DNA from: Crambe crambe
Taxonomy: Eukaryota > Porifera > Demospongiae > Poecilosclerida > Crambeidae
Length of the DNA stretch: 64,000 nucleotides
Direction of reading: 5' to 3'
Assembly (NCBI GenBank): GCA_963924555.1
Contig: OZ004589.1
Span: forward strand, 620,001-684,000
Part shown: piece by piece, positions 1 through 11,401 of the stretch
How the letters are laid out: every line of letters starts with the position of its first letter
How positions within the stretch are numbered: position 1 is the first letter of the stretch
Notes under the pieces: generated by a model
What the model was told of the DNA's origin: nothing
The model's database searches: none
Seen by the model: the letters and a program-made list of their open reading frames with translations, nothing else
Program-made: the position numbers and the translations under genes

Positions 1-3000
1 TCGATGGTCCCTCTCCTCTACATCACCATCCTATGCACCAACAAAATATACCATCACTTATCAACCCCTGTACACCATGAACACTCAACAAGAAATTGCA
101 GAAGTCTTGAGTGGGACTCAATCGTTTACTAACAGAGAAATCACTTTGACAAACCTCGGCTTTTCTTTCTCTTACCTTATATCGATTGTGGCCACTAATA
201 CTGTAGGAACTTCAATCAAGTCAACTCTCAGAGCACCTCGTGAGTTAACCCCTGTTAATTAATAAGATCCCTCCAGTAATGGGTAGGTCCCTTACCAACT
301 TAGAGCAGCTATAGAGACAGCAGCCATCTTGAGGAGGCAAGATATATTCTGTCTATGGGTCAAGATTGCTGCTGTTACCGTGAAAAAAACACCCTCTCTA
401 TTACAATAATTCTTGCACAGTGACTGACCGACCTGTATCTATCTTGTTTCATATCTGTTTATCATGTTGACCATTTAGCTTTCATACCAGAACCAACTTC
501 TGCAATGAGGAACAGCAGGAAACAATTCATTCAATTCAAATTCAGTGGAGTGAGAAATTGTGATGCCTGGAAGGTGAGTGAGCGAGTATGGGCATCTAGC
601 TAGCTAGCTCACTCTTATAGTTAAATGTTAACTTTTCAGGGATTCACTACTGAACCGTGGCTAGATTATCTTCCATTTTTGCAATTTTGGCTGTAGATAA
701 GTAAACCAGCTAGCAGTCACGAATCTGTGAGTATGTTTCAGCTGTGATAACATGATTGATTTGGTAGTTCTTGTGATTTGATAGCTACAAGCAGTGGAGA
801 AACGGCTATATGTTTGTTTTTCAGTTTAATTACAACTGATTTGCATCATCAACTGTAGCTGTGCTCTCCAGATAATCCCACACAAGTCGATGGAGCATAT
901 TGTTGTAACACCCTTTACCTGATTCTTATGTTTACGTGTAGCTGATCTAGTGGGGAAAAAAATTACAAATGGGTGTGGTCCTTAAATAAAGAACTACCCC
1001 CTTTTCCGACTCTTGGATCACATAACTACATCATAACCATATTTCCCTCCCTAGGATCGTGCAGCGGATATTGCCTCAGAGTTGTTTGAGCGTCTTGGTA
1101 TCATCTGTCCCGACTGCTCCTACACTCCATGGACCCCTTTCCTTCAACACCCCTCCACTGCATGCTCCATTATCAATCAAGATGAAGTCATCTTCACAAG
1201 TGAAGTCACGACCTGCAGAAGAAACTTTGCCAACTGTGACCTCAACACTCACATGGAGTTCTTTCACTCTCTCCCTTCTTCTTACCTCATTATTTCCAAC
1301 ACCACCCTCCTTTTGGATTCCAACTGTCCCCTCTATGCCTCCTCCCTGCAAAGCACAGACTGCTTTTCTGATGCCTTGCACTCTGCAGGGGTGCTAGCGG
1401 GCGGAGTCATTGGGAGTTTAATCGCAGGAGCACTCGTTATCGTGGGAATTATTTTAATTGTGATTATTGTGAAGAAAAGGAGAAAGGAGCTGAAGTATGG
1501 TACAAAGAAAATGACCCCTCATCCGATGACCCGTGCTCATCCAGGGAAAGAAACTGGGGAAGAAAAAGAAACGACATTGCAAGAGAGAAAGGAGTCTCAG
1601 TTACATGGTGCCGAGGATTCGGGATATGAGTTCCTTCCGGTGTTCAATAAATCTAAAGCAACTGGGGGGGATAATGATGACAGCGTGGAGTACGATATTC
1701 CTAAAAATATGCTGCATAACTTACCAGGTGCTTCGGAAAAACCTCAGTATGAAATTCCAGATATTAATGCCACAGAGAGCATTGATCACGATGACAAGAA
1801 GACAAAGAAGAGCTCGCGCAAGGCAACTTATGTCAATATCAGAAGGAAGAATGCAAAACCTGAAGGAAGCAGTAAAGTCAAGAGTGATCGCAAGAAAGCT
1901 AAAGTTGACACCCTCGGTCAAAGTGGTGAGGGTAGACAAAGGGTTGAAGGTCAAGCTACTAAAGCTCCTCCCACTTCCAATGCTCCCACGTCTTCCAATA
2001 TTCCCATGGCTCCTAAGGCTTCTACAGCCTCAATGGCTCCCCCGCCTCCCAAGCCCCCGCCGCCCCCCGAGGAAGAGGAGGAGTTTAGTTTCAGTTCAAT
2101 GAGGGCTGACAACTTAGGTGGTGGGGCGGCTCCGACGAAAAAGACAAGCACCATTTCTTCAACGTAAGTCATGTACATAACATTGCATTCATGTGGTAGT
2201 GTTTCTTGCTAGGACTCCAGAACCATGGATGTCCTTAGCTTTCATAATATACTTACTAGATAGCATGTTTTAAAGGATCATTCCCGAACCTCCAATAATG
2301 GACACACTTGGGACCTAGCATCTTGTTGAGGTCGTCTTCTTTTGAAAGTAATCTTAAAATTATTGAGTGTATATACAAAGGACTGTCATTTGTTGAGAGG
2401 TTTGTCTTCTTTCTGAGTGTCTACTGTATAATGCCAAGGTCTCTGTGCATGATTTTGATTGGTAGCTATAGCTACATCAAGCAGGCCTAGCTAAGCCACA
2501 TCAGTCATAACTGATAGCTACTCGAGCATGTTGAACAGAGCTGTAATATAAAACTGGACCATCATTTTTTCAAATGGCTGACCATAATTTCAACGCCTTT
2601 ATAGGATAGGCCACATATGCACAATGAATATATTGCTATAATCTCAGTAGCTGTAACTAATCTGCTTTGTTATAAGCCACGTATGACTGTCGTAATCTAC
2701 TTTGCTATGTCTTATACATTATAAGCCACGTATGACTGTACAATATAATCTGCTTTGCTATGTCTCATTTTTAACAGTGATGGAGGAGGTAAGAAAAAGC
2801 CTCTGATCCCTCAGGTCTCCAAAGCTTCCGATGGTGGTGGCAGTGGTGCTGTAGCTGGTGGCAAGAGAGGTCCTAAGTGGGTGGGGTCAGATACGGAATA
2901 TTGTGAGATGAACCCACTGGTCAAGCCCAAACCCAAGAAGGGCCAAGTGATCTCCACGGCAAATCGTGCCTATGAGTTGAGAAATAACTTGGAGAGTGCC

Positions 3001-3027
3001 AACAAGAACATTTACTTCATGCAGTGA
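1..3027 (+). CDS. Fn3 receptor with SH2-docking tail, copy 1 (5' end outside window)
   Basis: Partial copy of a tandemly repeated single-pass receptor. Exons seen: 1-239 (second Fn3 domain, entered mid-exon), 491-573, 1055-2163 and 2778-3027 (stop TGA). Phases agree (1, 0, 2). After the Fn3 domain comes a Cys-rich juxtamembrane domain, a TM helix (starting VLAGGVIGSLIAGAL) and a KKRRK stop-transfer. The cytoplasmic tail has YEFL, YDIP, YEIP, YVNI, YCEM, YEL and YFMQ, plus a proline run followed by EEEEE. YxxP, YxN and YxxM fit the known preferences of Crk/Nck, Grb2 and PI3K-p85 SH2 domains. Unlike copies 2 and 3, this copy has Gly, not Glu, in the TM helix. I recognise no named orthologue; adhesion or allorecognition signalling is inference. 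Confidence 0.8.
235..278 (+). promoter_or_regulatory. Single-copy donor unit (copy 1)
   Basis: The Fn3 exon ends CCTC and the 5' splice site is GTGAGT. In this copy the 44-bp unit carrying the donor occurs once; in copies 2 and 3 the same unit is a tandem array. Confidence 0.7.
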
Positions 3028-3925
3028 ACTTTTAGCTAGCTGGACTAGAATTCTTTTAGCTGCATGCCTCACATATGTAATAGCAAATAATTTTGTGGTC
3101 TGTATCGCTCTCTCTATGTAGGGATCATGACACGGATAGACTTACCGTATAGCGCTCTATTTTCGAGGCACTAATATTTCGAGGATAACTATTTCTAAAT
3201 ATTTCGCGGAATAATTTTCAAGGATCATTAAAATGTTAAATCCCGCCTACAAAATGAAAATAAATAATAATTATAGCGCGCAACATAGAATTGAATGCTT
3301 TTCCTTGAGAGTAGCTGCTGTCTCACTCCGAGAATTTTCCAGCGTAGTGGAGGTTCTACTGCTCTTCCAAATTCATAGTACATATGATAATGGCCATTAG
3401 AAGATTAAGGGGAGGAGCTGAGGGTGGAGCCTTCAGTACATATATAGATTGGGGGTGGAGCCTTCAGTACATAGATTGAGGGGAGGAGCTGGGGGTGGAA
3501 CCTTCCCTTTCATGTGGTGAATTAAAATTTGTGTCTCACAGTATCGCAACTACGGGGCTAAGTGAATGACACATGCAAGAATAACTTTTGATGGTGTTAG
3601 CTATTTGTTTGTATTGAAAGTGGAGTTATAGCAGGTAGGAAGTACATGTGAGACAATAACATCCCCATAGTATGTCAACAGTTATGATTCTCTATCATCT
3701 TATTAATGGAGTGTAATGCAGCTAGCTATTATTCAGGCTACACCGAATCCCCTTCTCTATTTATTGGGGGAGGGGAGTACTTGTTTTTACTGCATTTAGC
3801 ATTGTATATAATTTCTATTAATTTTTGCTCATTAGCATGTTGATATCACATGACATGCTCCTCAGCCGGTACTGGTGCTTGAGTTGAACCAATGAACAGA
3901 AATATCTTATTTGTTCACTCCTAGC
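3028..3925. other. Spacer between receptor copies 1 and 2
   Basis: I see no gene here. AT-rich DNA with a short G-rich duplicated stretch at about 3405-3500, where a GGAGGAGCTG..GGTGGAGCCTTC unit recurs. The same spacer recurs after copy 2 with small indels, so it belongs to the duplicated unit. Confidence 0.6.
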
Positions 3926-4332
3926 GGCAGATCTCCAGAGCCAACACTGATGGTTGTGTTTTCTCCTTCTGTTGCGTCATTCATACTGTTATTCTCAATG
4001 ACATAGACTTGAACATGGGAATCAAAATATTCTGTGGGCTCTCATGACAAGTATTTATACTGTTGGAACTGGAAGGGAGAACTAAACTGGATTATGAATT
4101 ATACTCGATTCCATTCTTTAATTGTATTGAAAGTAAAGAGCATGGTGATGAATTGTTTTGTCTGTGTGTCTGTTCAACAGCAGGTGTGCTCTACGTGGTG
4201 GATGCAAGGAAGGGCTTCATCCTTACCATGTTGAGACTCCCAGGTGACCTTTTCTCTTCACCTGTTTCAGTTGATAACTGCATTATTTTGGGTTGTAGAG
4301 ACAATAACATTTATTGTGTAAAACTTACATAG
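3926..4332 (+). pseudogene. AASDH-like PQQ/beta-propeller fragment, decayed (copy A)
   Basis: Reading frames give GSHDKYLYCWNW and, after a frameshift near 4090, AGVLYVVDARKGF, LPGDLFSSPVSVDN and LGCRDNNIYC. These resemble the PQQ-type repeat (blade end G-S-H-D-x-x-L-Y, blade start F-S-S-P-V) at the C-terminus of AASDH/ACSF4, recognised from memory. There are two in-frame stops upstream at about 4000, and no adenylation or carrier domain nearby. It therefore looks like a captured 3' gene fragment, not a working gene. Confidence 0.55.
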
Positions 4333-4720
4333 AAATGTTTCATTTTGGAATAGCTGACTTTGAGTGATTTTAGAGAATTATTTAGGACTTAGCTGTGAAT
4401 TTTTATCAAAGGATTTGAACTATTGATGACATGTAGTGTGTGTGTGTGTGTACACAGGATTTGAGATTTGGAGAATTACCTCAATTATTACATCATCTAA
4501 TAGATCACTAATACTAATAGCAGCTAATTACTTGAAAGTATAATCAGTGTGTTATGACAAGTGAATCAATGTTAGTAATGCTGCCATTAATAAACATCCC
4601 TTGATCTTGAGTGCACAATAACAACCATTCCTTCCATTTTCACTGCAAGTGCTTCTCTGGATGTACTGTAAGTACCAGTTTGTGCATGCAGTGTTAATTA
4701 ATTATTACTGCAGGGAACCA
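4333..4720. other. Upstream region of receptor copy 2
   Basis: No coding sequence seen. Contains a short (GT)n run at 4437-4451 and AT-rich DNA. The receptor start codon follows at 4721. No clear TATA box. Confidence 0.5.
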
Positions 4721-7700
4721 ATGGCTATTAAGTTCCAGATACTCTTCATCGCCTTCTGCATTCGTTATGTCTCAGGTTAGTAACTTGACTCCTCTAGCTA
4801 ATCGCTAGCTATCAGATAGCTTTCATTGTTCATTTTTCTCTCTCTCAGCAACTATTTCTAATCTTCAATTTGATACTACCGATTCTTTTCGATCAGTGCT
4901 GCTCAGCTGGGTTGATAAATTTGGATTTTGTCCTGGAAGTTATGGACTGAATTGCACACGGCTTTCTGACAACCAGGAAACTTATAATATTGAGGACTTT
5001 ACGGCAGTGTATGATAGTCGATTAGGGAGATGCATGTATGAGCCCTATGGATTTGAGGCATCCACCAATTATAACTGTTCTCTGACTCAAAACAGACCAT
5101 TCGGGACAACATCTTCAATTGAAGTCAACACATCATCAACAAGTATGAATGACTTCTTAGCTATTTAGGGGTCATAGTTGTGTCTGGGAGTTTATCAGCA
5201 TACCTATAGTCTTACTGTATTGCATGAGAATGTGAATGTGTATGGAGCATACAACCCGTTTGGTACTGAGTCTTCACCATCCAATACAGTTCACATTTTT
5301 ACTCCTACTGAAAGTGAGTTTGGTTAACTCTTGAGCTACAACCATTACACCTCAGTGAGAGAGGGTAGTGAAGAGCGATTTAAAAGATACTATTCACAAT
5401 CAGTAATTAATCTTGATTTCATTTCACACTAAGTCATACTTCCACTAATTTTGCTGATCTTTCATTATCATATATATAGTGCCATCAGAACCTCGGGATC
5501 TGGGTGTCTTCAACGTGACGTCAAACAGTGTCATTATTGCTTGGTCCCCGCCTGCAGTCACCAATGGTTTAAGTAGATACATCATTTACATCAATAATCG
5601 ACAACAAATGAACTCCATCAGTAGCAATAACACACGCTATCAAGTGTCAGGATTGATACCTGGACGTTCTTATTCCTTCCATGTAGTTGGATCTAACCAA
5701 GGGAATGTAAATTCTCCACCATCCAATACAGTCAATATCTATGTGATCACAGGTAATGTTAATAGAGCAATTAGATAGTTGATTACAGGTGATATTATAG
5801 AGCACTTCACTATAGCTATGCATATAAGCATGAATTTACACAGAGCACAGATTACTATACAGTGTGGAGCTCAGGGCATGCACATCAATCATACTGTAGA
5901 TTGCTAATGTCAATGTATGTGTAATCTACTATCATCATAATCATAACTAATGCTATCACAAGCATGGATTACTGATGTTGCAAGCATGGATTATTGATGT
6001 CACAAGCATGGATTACTGATGTTGCAAGCATGGATTACTGATGTTGCAAGCATGGATTATTGATGTCACAAGCATGGATTACTGATGTTGCAAGCATGGA
6101 TTATTGATGTCACAAGCATGGATTACTGATGTTGCAAGCATGGATTACTGATGTTGCAAGCATGGATTATTGATGTCACAAGCATGGATTGCAAGCATGG
6201 TTTATGATGCTATCACAAGCATGGATTACTAATGTTATCATGTTACAAACATGGATTACTGATAGATTACAAGCATGGTTTTAGCATGAATTACTAAGCA
6301 TGGTTTACTGATGTCACAAGCATGGACTACTGATGTCGCCAGCATAGATTACTAATGCTATCATAAGCATTAATTACTAATGCATGATTTACTCTCCTAT
6401 TGCACACAGTTCCTCAGTCTGTTGCTCCTGTTTCTTATGTGAACCGTTCAACTGACACACTCATTGTTCGATGGTCCCTCTCCTCTACATCGCCATCCTA
6501 TGCACCAACAAAATATACCATCACTTATCAACCCCTGTACACCATGAACACTCAACAAGAAATTGCAGAAGTCTTGAGTGGGACTCAATCGTTTACTAAC
6601 AGAGAAATCACTTTGACAAACCTCGGCTTTTCTTTCTCTTACCTTATATCGATTGTGGCCACTAATACTGTAGGAACTTCAATCAAGTCAACTCTCAGAG
6701 CACCTCGTGAGTTAACCCCTGTTAATTCATAAGATCCCTCCAGTAACCTCGTGAGTTAACTCCTGTCAATTCATAAGATCCCTCCAGTAACCTCGTGAGT
6801 TAACTCCTGTCAATTCATAAGATCCCTCCAGTAACCTCGTGAGTTAACTCCTGTCAATTCATAAGATCCCTCCAGTAACCTCGTGAGTTAACTCCTGTCA
6901 ATTCATAAGATCCCTCCAGTAACCTCGTGAGTTAACCCCTGTTAATTCATAAGATTCTTCCAGTAATGGGTGGGTCCCTTAGGGAAAGGGTGCATTATTG
7001 CTATAGCGACGGCAGCCATCTTGAGAGGCAAGATATATTCTGTCAATGGGTCAAGATTGCTGCTGTTACTGTGAAAAAAACACCCTCTCTATTACAACGA
7101 TTCTTGCACAGTGACTGACCGACCTGTACCTGTATCTATCTTGTTTCATATCTATTTATCATGTTGACCATTTAGCTTTCATACCAGAACCAACTTCTGC
7201 AATGAGGAACAGCAGGAAACAATTCATTCAATTCAAATTCAGTGGAGTGAGAAATTGTGATATCTGGAAGGTGAGTGAGCAAGTGTGAGCATCTAGCTAG
7301 CTAGCTCACACCTACTACAAATAGCCTTTTCGGGGATTCACTACTGAACCATGGTTAGATTTTCCTCCATTTTCGAGTAACCAGCTAGCAGTCACATGTT
7401 TCAGTATGACAACATGATCAATTTGGGAGTCCTTGATAGCTACAACAAGCAATGGAGAAACAGCTATGTGTTTCTTTTTTAGTTTAATTACAACTGATTG
7501 CACCATCAACCTAGCTAGCAAGCTGTGTTAGCAATAGAGCATATCCTTTACCTGATTCTTATGTTTATGGTGTAGCTGATCTAGTGGTAAAATTACAAAT
7601 GGGTGTGGTCATTCCACCATCCTTAAATAAAGAACTACCCCCTTTTTCGACCCACTTCACATAACCACACCATAACCTCCCCAGAATCGTGCAGCGCATA

Positions 7701-9653
7701 TTGCCTCAGAGTTGTTTGAGCGTCTTGGTATCATCTGTCCCGACTGCTCCTACACTCCATGGACCCCTTTTCTTCAACACCCCTCCACTGCATGCTCCAT
7801 TATCAATCAAGATGAAGTCATCTTCACAAGTGAAGTCACGACCTGTGGAAAAAACTTTGCTAACTGTGACCTCAACACTCACATGGAGTTCTTTCACTCT
7901 CTCCCTTCTTCTTACCTCATTGTTTCCAACACCACCCTCCTTTTGGATTCCAACTGTCCCCTTTATGCCTCCTCCCTGCAAAGCACAGACTGCTTTTCTG
8001 ATGCCTTGCACTCCACTGGGGTGCTAGCGGGCGGAGTTATTGGGAGTTTGATCGCAGAAGCACTCATTATCGTGGGAATTATTTTAATTATAATTGTTGT
8101 GAAGAAAAGGAGAAAGGAGATGAAGTACGGTACAAACAAAATGACCCCTCATCCGATGACCCGTGCTCATCCAGGGAAAGAAACTGGGAAAGAAAAAGAA
8201 ACGACATTGCAAGAGAGAAAGGAGTCTCAGTTACATGGTGCCGAGGATTCGGGATATGAGTTCCTTCCGGTGTTCAATAAATCTAAAGCAACTGGGGGGG
8301 ATAATGATGACAGCGTGGAGTACGATATTCCTAAAAATAAGCTGCGTAACTTACCAGGTGCTTCGGAAAAACCTCAGTATGAAATTCCAGATATTAATGC
8401 CACAGAGAGCATTGATCACGATGACAAGAAGACAAAGAAGAGCTCGCGCAAGGCAACTTATGTCAATATCAGAAGGAAGAATGCAAAACCTGAAGGAAGC
8501 AGTAAAGTCAAGAGTGATCGCAAGAAAGCTAAAGTTGACACCCTCGGTCAAAGTGGTGAGGGTAGACAAAGGGTTGAAGGTCAAGCTACTAAAGCTCCTC
8601 CCACTTCCAATGCTCCCACGTCTTCCAATATTCCCATGGCTCCTAAGGCTTCTACAGCCTCAATGGCTCCCCCGCCTCCCAAGCCCCCGCCGCCACCCGA
8701 GGAAGAGGAGGAGTTTAGTTTCAGTTCAATGAGGGCTGACAACTTAGGTGGTGGGGCGGCTGCGACGAAAAAGACAAGCACCATTTCTTCAACGTAAGTC
8801 ACGTACATAACATTGCATTCATGTGGTAGTGTTTCTTGCTAGGACTCCAGAACCATGCATGTCCTTAGCTTGCATAATAAGATAGCATGTTTTAAAGGAT
8901 CATTCCCGAACCTCCAATAATGGACACACTTGGGACCTAGCATCTTGTTGAGGTCGTCCTCTTTTGAAGGTAATCTTAAAATTATAGAGTGTATATACAA
9001 AGGATTGTCATTTGTTGAGAGGTTTGTCTTCTTTCTGAGTGTCTACTGTATAATGCCAAGGTCTCTGTGCATGATTTTGATTGGTAGCTATAGCTGCATC
9101 AAGCAGGCCTAGCTAAGCCACATCAGTCATAACTGATAGCTACTCGAGCATGTTCAACAGAGCTGTAATATAAAACTGGACCATCATTTTTTCAAATGGC
9201 TGACCATAATTTCAACGCCTTTAGCTATAGGATAGGCCACATATGCACAATGAATATATTGCTATAATCTCAGTAGCTGTAACTAATCTGCTTTGTTATA
9301 AGCCACGTATGACTGTCGTAATCTGCTTTGCTATGTCTTATACATTATAAGCCACGTATGACTGTACAATATAATCTGCTTTGCTATGTCTCATTTTTAA
9401 CAGTGATGGAGGAGGTAAGAAAAAGCCTCTGATCCCTCAGGTCTCCAAAGCTTCCGATGGTGGTGGCAGTGGTGCTGTAGCTGGTGGCAAGAGAGGTCCT
9501 AAGTGGGTGGGGTCAGATACGGAATATTGCGAGATGAACCCACTGGTCAAGCCCAAACCCAAGAAGGGCCAAGTGATCTCCACGGCAAATCGTGCCTATG
9601 AGTTGAGAAATAACTTGGAGAGTGCCAACAAGAACATTTACTTCATGCAGTGA
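4721..9653 (+). CDS. Fn3 receptor with SH2-docking tail, copy 2 (complete)
   Basis: Seven exons: 4721-4775, 4849-5142, 5480-5752, 6410-6706, 7188-7270, 7685-8793, 9404-9653. They sum to 2361 nt, a 786-aa protein with unbroken phase. Layout: signal peptide (starts MAIKFQILFIAFC), a Cys-bearing N-terminal domain (about 20-116), two Fn3 domains on single phase-1 exons (about 117-307), a Cys-rich juxtamembrane domain (about 308-445), TM about 447-473 with a buried Glu, and a 310-aa tail. The tail holds YEFL, YDIP, YEIP, YVNI, YCEM and YFMQ motifs and a PPPPKPPPPPEEEEE segment. It is likely a cell-surface receptor whose tail is phosphorylated by tyrosine kinases; the ligand is unknown. The start was chosen because it opens a clean signal peptide and exon 1 ends in phase 1, as exon 2 requires. 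Confidence 0.85.
5178..5316 (+). pseudogene. Half-Fn3 relic exon in intron 2 of receptor copy 2
   Basis: Reads LGVYQHTYSLTV..AYNPFG..SSPSNTVHIFTPTE, the second half of an Fn3 domain, ending at a good donor (GAAA|GTGAGT). The first half is missing, a TAG lies just upstream, and the frame entering it does not match the phase-1 end of exon 2. Exon 2 splices cleanly to the Fn3 exon at 5480, so this is read as an eroded extra Fn3 exon. Confidence 0.6.
5959..6385. repeat. 22-bp minisatellite (CAAGCATGGATTAyTGATGT) in receptor copy 2
   Basis: Intron 3 of copy 2 holds about ten tandem units of a 22-bp repeat, alternating ..GATGTTG and ..GATGTCA, then degenerate units. The same array in copy 3 is shorter, so copy number has changed since the duplication. 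Confidence 0.85.
6702..6965 (+). repeat. 44-bp minisatellite containing the Fn3 exon splice donor (6 units)
   Basis: Six tandem units start at 6702, 6746, 6790, 6834, 6878 and 6922. Each begins ACCTCGTGAGTTAAC, that is, the last four exon bases plus the donor GTGAGT. Only the first is attached to the Fn3 coding exon (ends 6706). Confidence 0.9.
8794..9403. other. Last intron of receptor copy 2
   Basis: Intron between the TM/tail exon and the last exon, near identical to the copy 1 intron (2164-2777). It holds a short duplicated motif (TATAAGCCACGTATGACTGT twice, about 9295-9370). No gene. Confidence 0.6.
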
Positions 9654-10588
9654 ACTTTTAGCTAGCTGGACTAGAATTCTTTTAGCTGCATGCCTCACAT
9701 ATGTAATAGCAAATAATTTTGTGGTCTGTATCGCTCTCTCTATGTAGGGATCATGACACGGATAGACTTACCGTATAGCGCTCTATTTTCGAGGCACCAT
9801 AGTACTATATTATCTATGGAGGCACTAATATTTCGAGGATAACTATTTCTAAATATTTCGCGGAATAATTTTCAAGGATCATTAAAATGTTAAATCCCGC
9901 CTACAAAATGATAATTATAGCGCGCAACATAGAATTGAATGCTTTTCCTTGAGAGTAGCTGCTGTCTCACTCCGAGAATTTTCCAGCGTAGTGGAGGTTC
10001 TACTGCTCTTCCAAATTCATAGTACATATGATAATGGCCATTAGAAGATTAAGGGGAGGAGCTGAGGGTGGAGCCTTCAGTACATATATAGATTGGGGGT
10101 GGAGCCTTCAGTACATAGATTGAGGGGAGGAGCTGGGGGTGGAACCTTCCCTTTCATGTGGTGAATTAAAATTTGTGTCTCACAGTATCGTGTTAAAGGC
10201 AACTACAGGGCTAAGTGAATGACACATGCAAGAATGGTGTTATTTGTTTGTATTGAAAGTGGAGTTATAGCAGGTAGGAGGTACATGTGAGACAATAACA
10301 TCCCCATAGTATGTCAACAGTTATGATTCTCTATCATCTTATTAATGGAGTGTAATGCAGCTAGCTATTATTCAGGCTACACCGAATCCCCTTCTCTATT
10401 TATTGGGGGAGGGGAGTACTTGTTTTTACTGCATTTAGCATTGTATATAATTTCAATTAATTTTTGCTCATTAGCATGTTGATACCACATGACATGATTA
10501 ACACACATTAATAATAACTGCTCCTCAGCCGGTACTGGTGCTTGAGTTGAACCAATGAACAGTATTATCTTATTTGTTCACTCCTAGC
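9654..10588. other. Spacer between receptor copies 2 and 3
   Basis: Close copy of 3028-3925, with an extra 33-bp insertion near 9797-9830 and other small indels. No gene seen. Confidence 0.6.
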
Positions 10589-10995
10589 GGCAGATCTCCA
10601 GAGCCAACACTGATGGTTGTGTTTTCTCCTCCTGTTGCGTCATTAATACTGCTATTCTCAATGACATAGACTTGAACATGGGAATCAAAATATTCTGTGG
10701 GCTCTCATGACAAGTATTTATACTGTTGGAACTGGAAGGGAGAACTAAACTGGATTATGAATTATACTCGATTCCATTCTTTAATTGTATTGAAAGTAAA
10801 GAGCATGGTGATGAATTGTTTTGTCTGTGTGTCTGTTCAACAGCAGGTGTGCTCTACGTGGTGGATGCAAGGAAGGGCTTCATCCTTACCATGTTGAGAC
10901 TCCCAGGTGACCTTTTCTCTTCACCTGTTTCAGTTGATAACTGCATTATTTTGGGTTGTAGAGACAATAACATTTATTGTGTAAAACTTACATAG
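10589..10995 (+). pseudogene. AASDH-like PQQ/beta-propeller fragment, decayed (copy B)
   Basis: Near-identical copy of the fragment at 3926-4332, with the same frameshift and the same stops. The lesions therefore pre-date the tandem duplication. It ends with LPGDLFSSPVSVDN and LGCRDNNIYC. Confidence 0.55.
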
Positions 10996-11401
10996 AAATG
11001 TTTCATTTTGGAATAGCTAGCTGACTTTGAGTGATTTTAGAGAATTATTTAGGACTTAGCTGTGAATTTTTATCAAAGGATTTGAACTATTGATGACATG
11101 TAGTGTGTGTGTGTGTGTACACAGGATTTGAGATTTGGAGAATTACCTCACAATTTGTCAATTATTACATCATCTAATAGATCACTAATACTAATAGCAG
11201 CTAATTACTTGAAAGTATAATCAGTGTGTTATGACAAGTGAATCAATGTTAGTAATGCTGCCATTAATAAACATCCCTTGATCTTGAGTGCACAATAACA
11301 ACCATTCCTTCCATTTTCACTGCAAGTGCTTCTCTGGATGTACTGTAAGTACCAGTTTGTGCATGCAGTGTTAATTAATTAATTATTACTGCAGGGAACC
11401 A
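10996..11401. other. Upstream region of receptor copy 3
   Basis: Copy of 4333-4720 with a slightly longer (GT)n run near 11103-11118. No gene seen. Confidence 0.5.

Noticed and set aside
1533..2102. 189-codon plus-strand ORF (and copies at 8163 and 14676), rich in Arg and Leu
   Set aside because: It is an out-of-frame shadow of the receptor tail exon, whose own frame carries the TM helix and tyrosine motifs and splices in phase.
3926..4332. A working AASDH gene
   Set aside because: Only one to two propeller blades, a frameshift and stops shared by both copies, no adenylation domain.
5959..6385. Regular direct repeats that could suggest a CRISPR array
   Set aside because: Units are contiguous with no unique spacers, lie in a eukaryotic intron, and vary in number between gene copies: a minisatellite.
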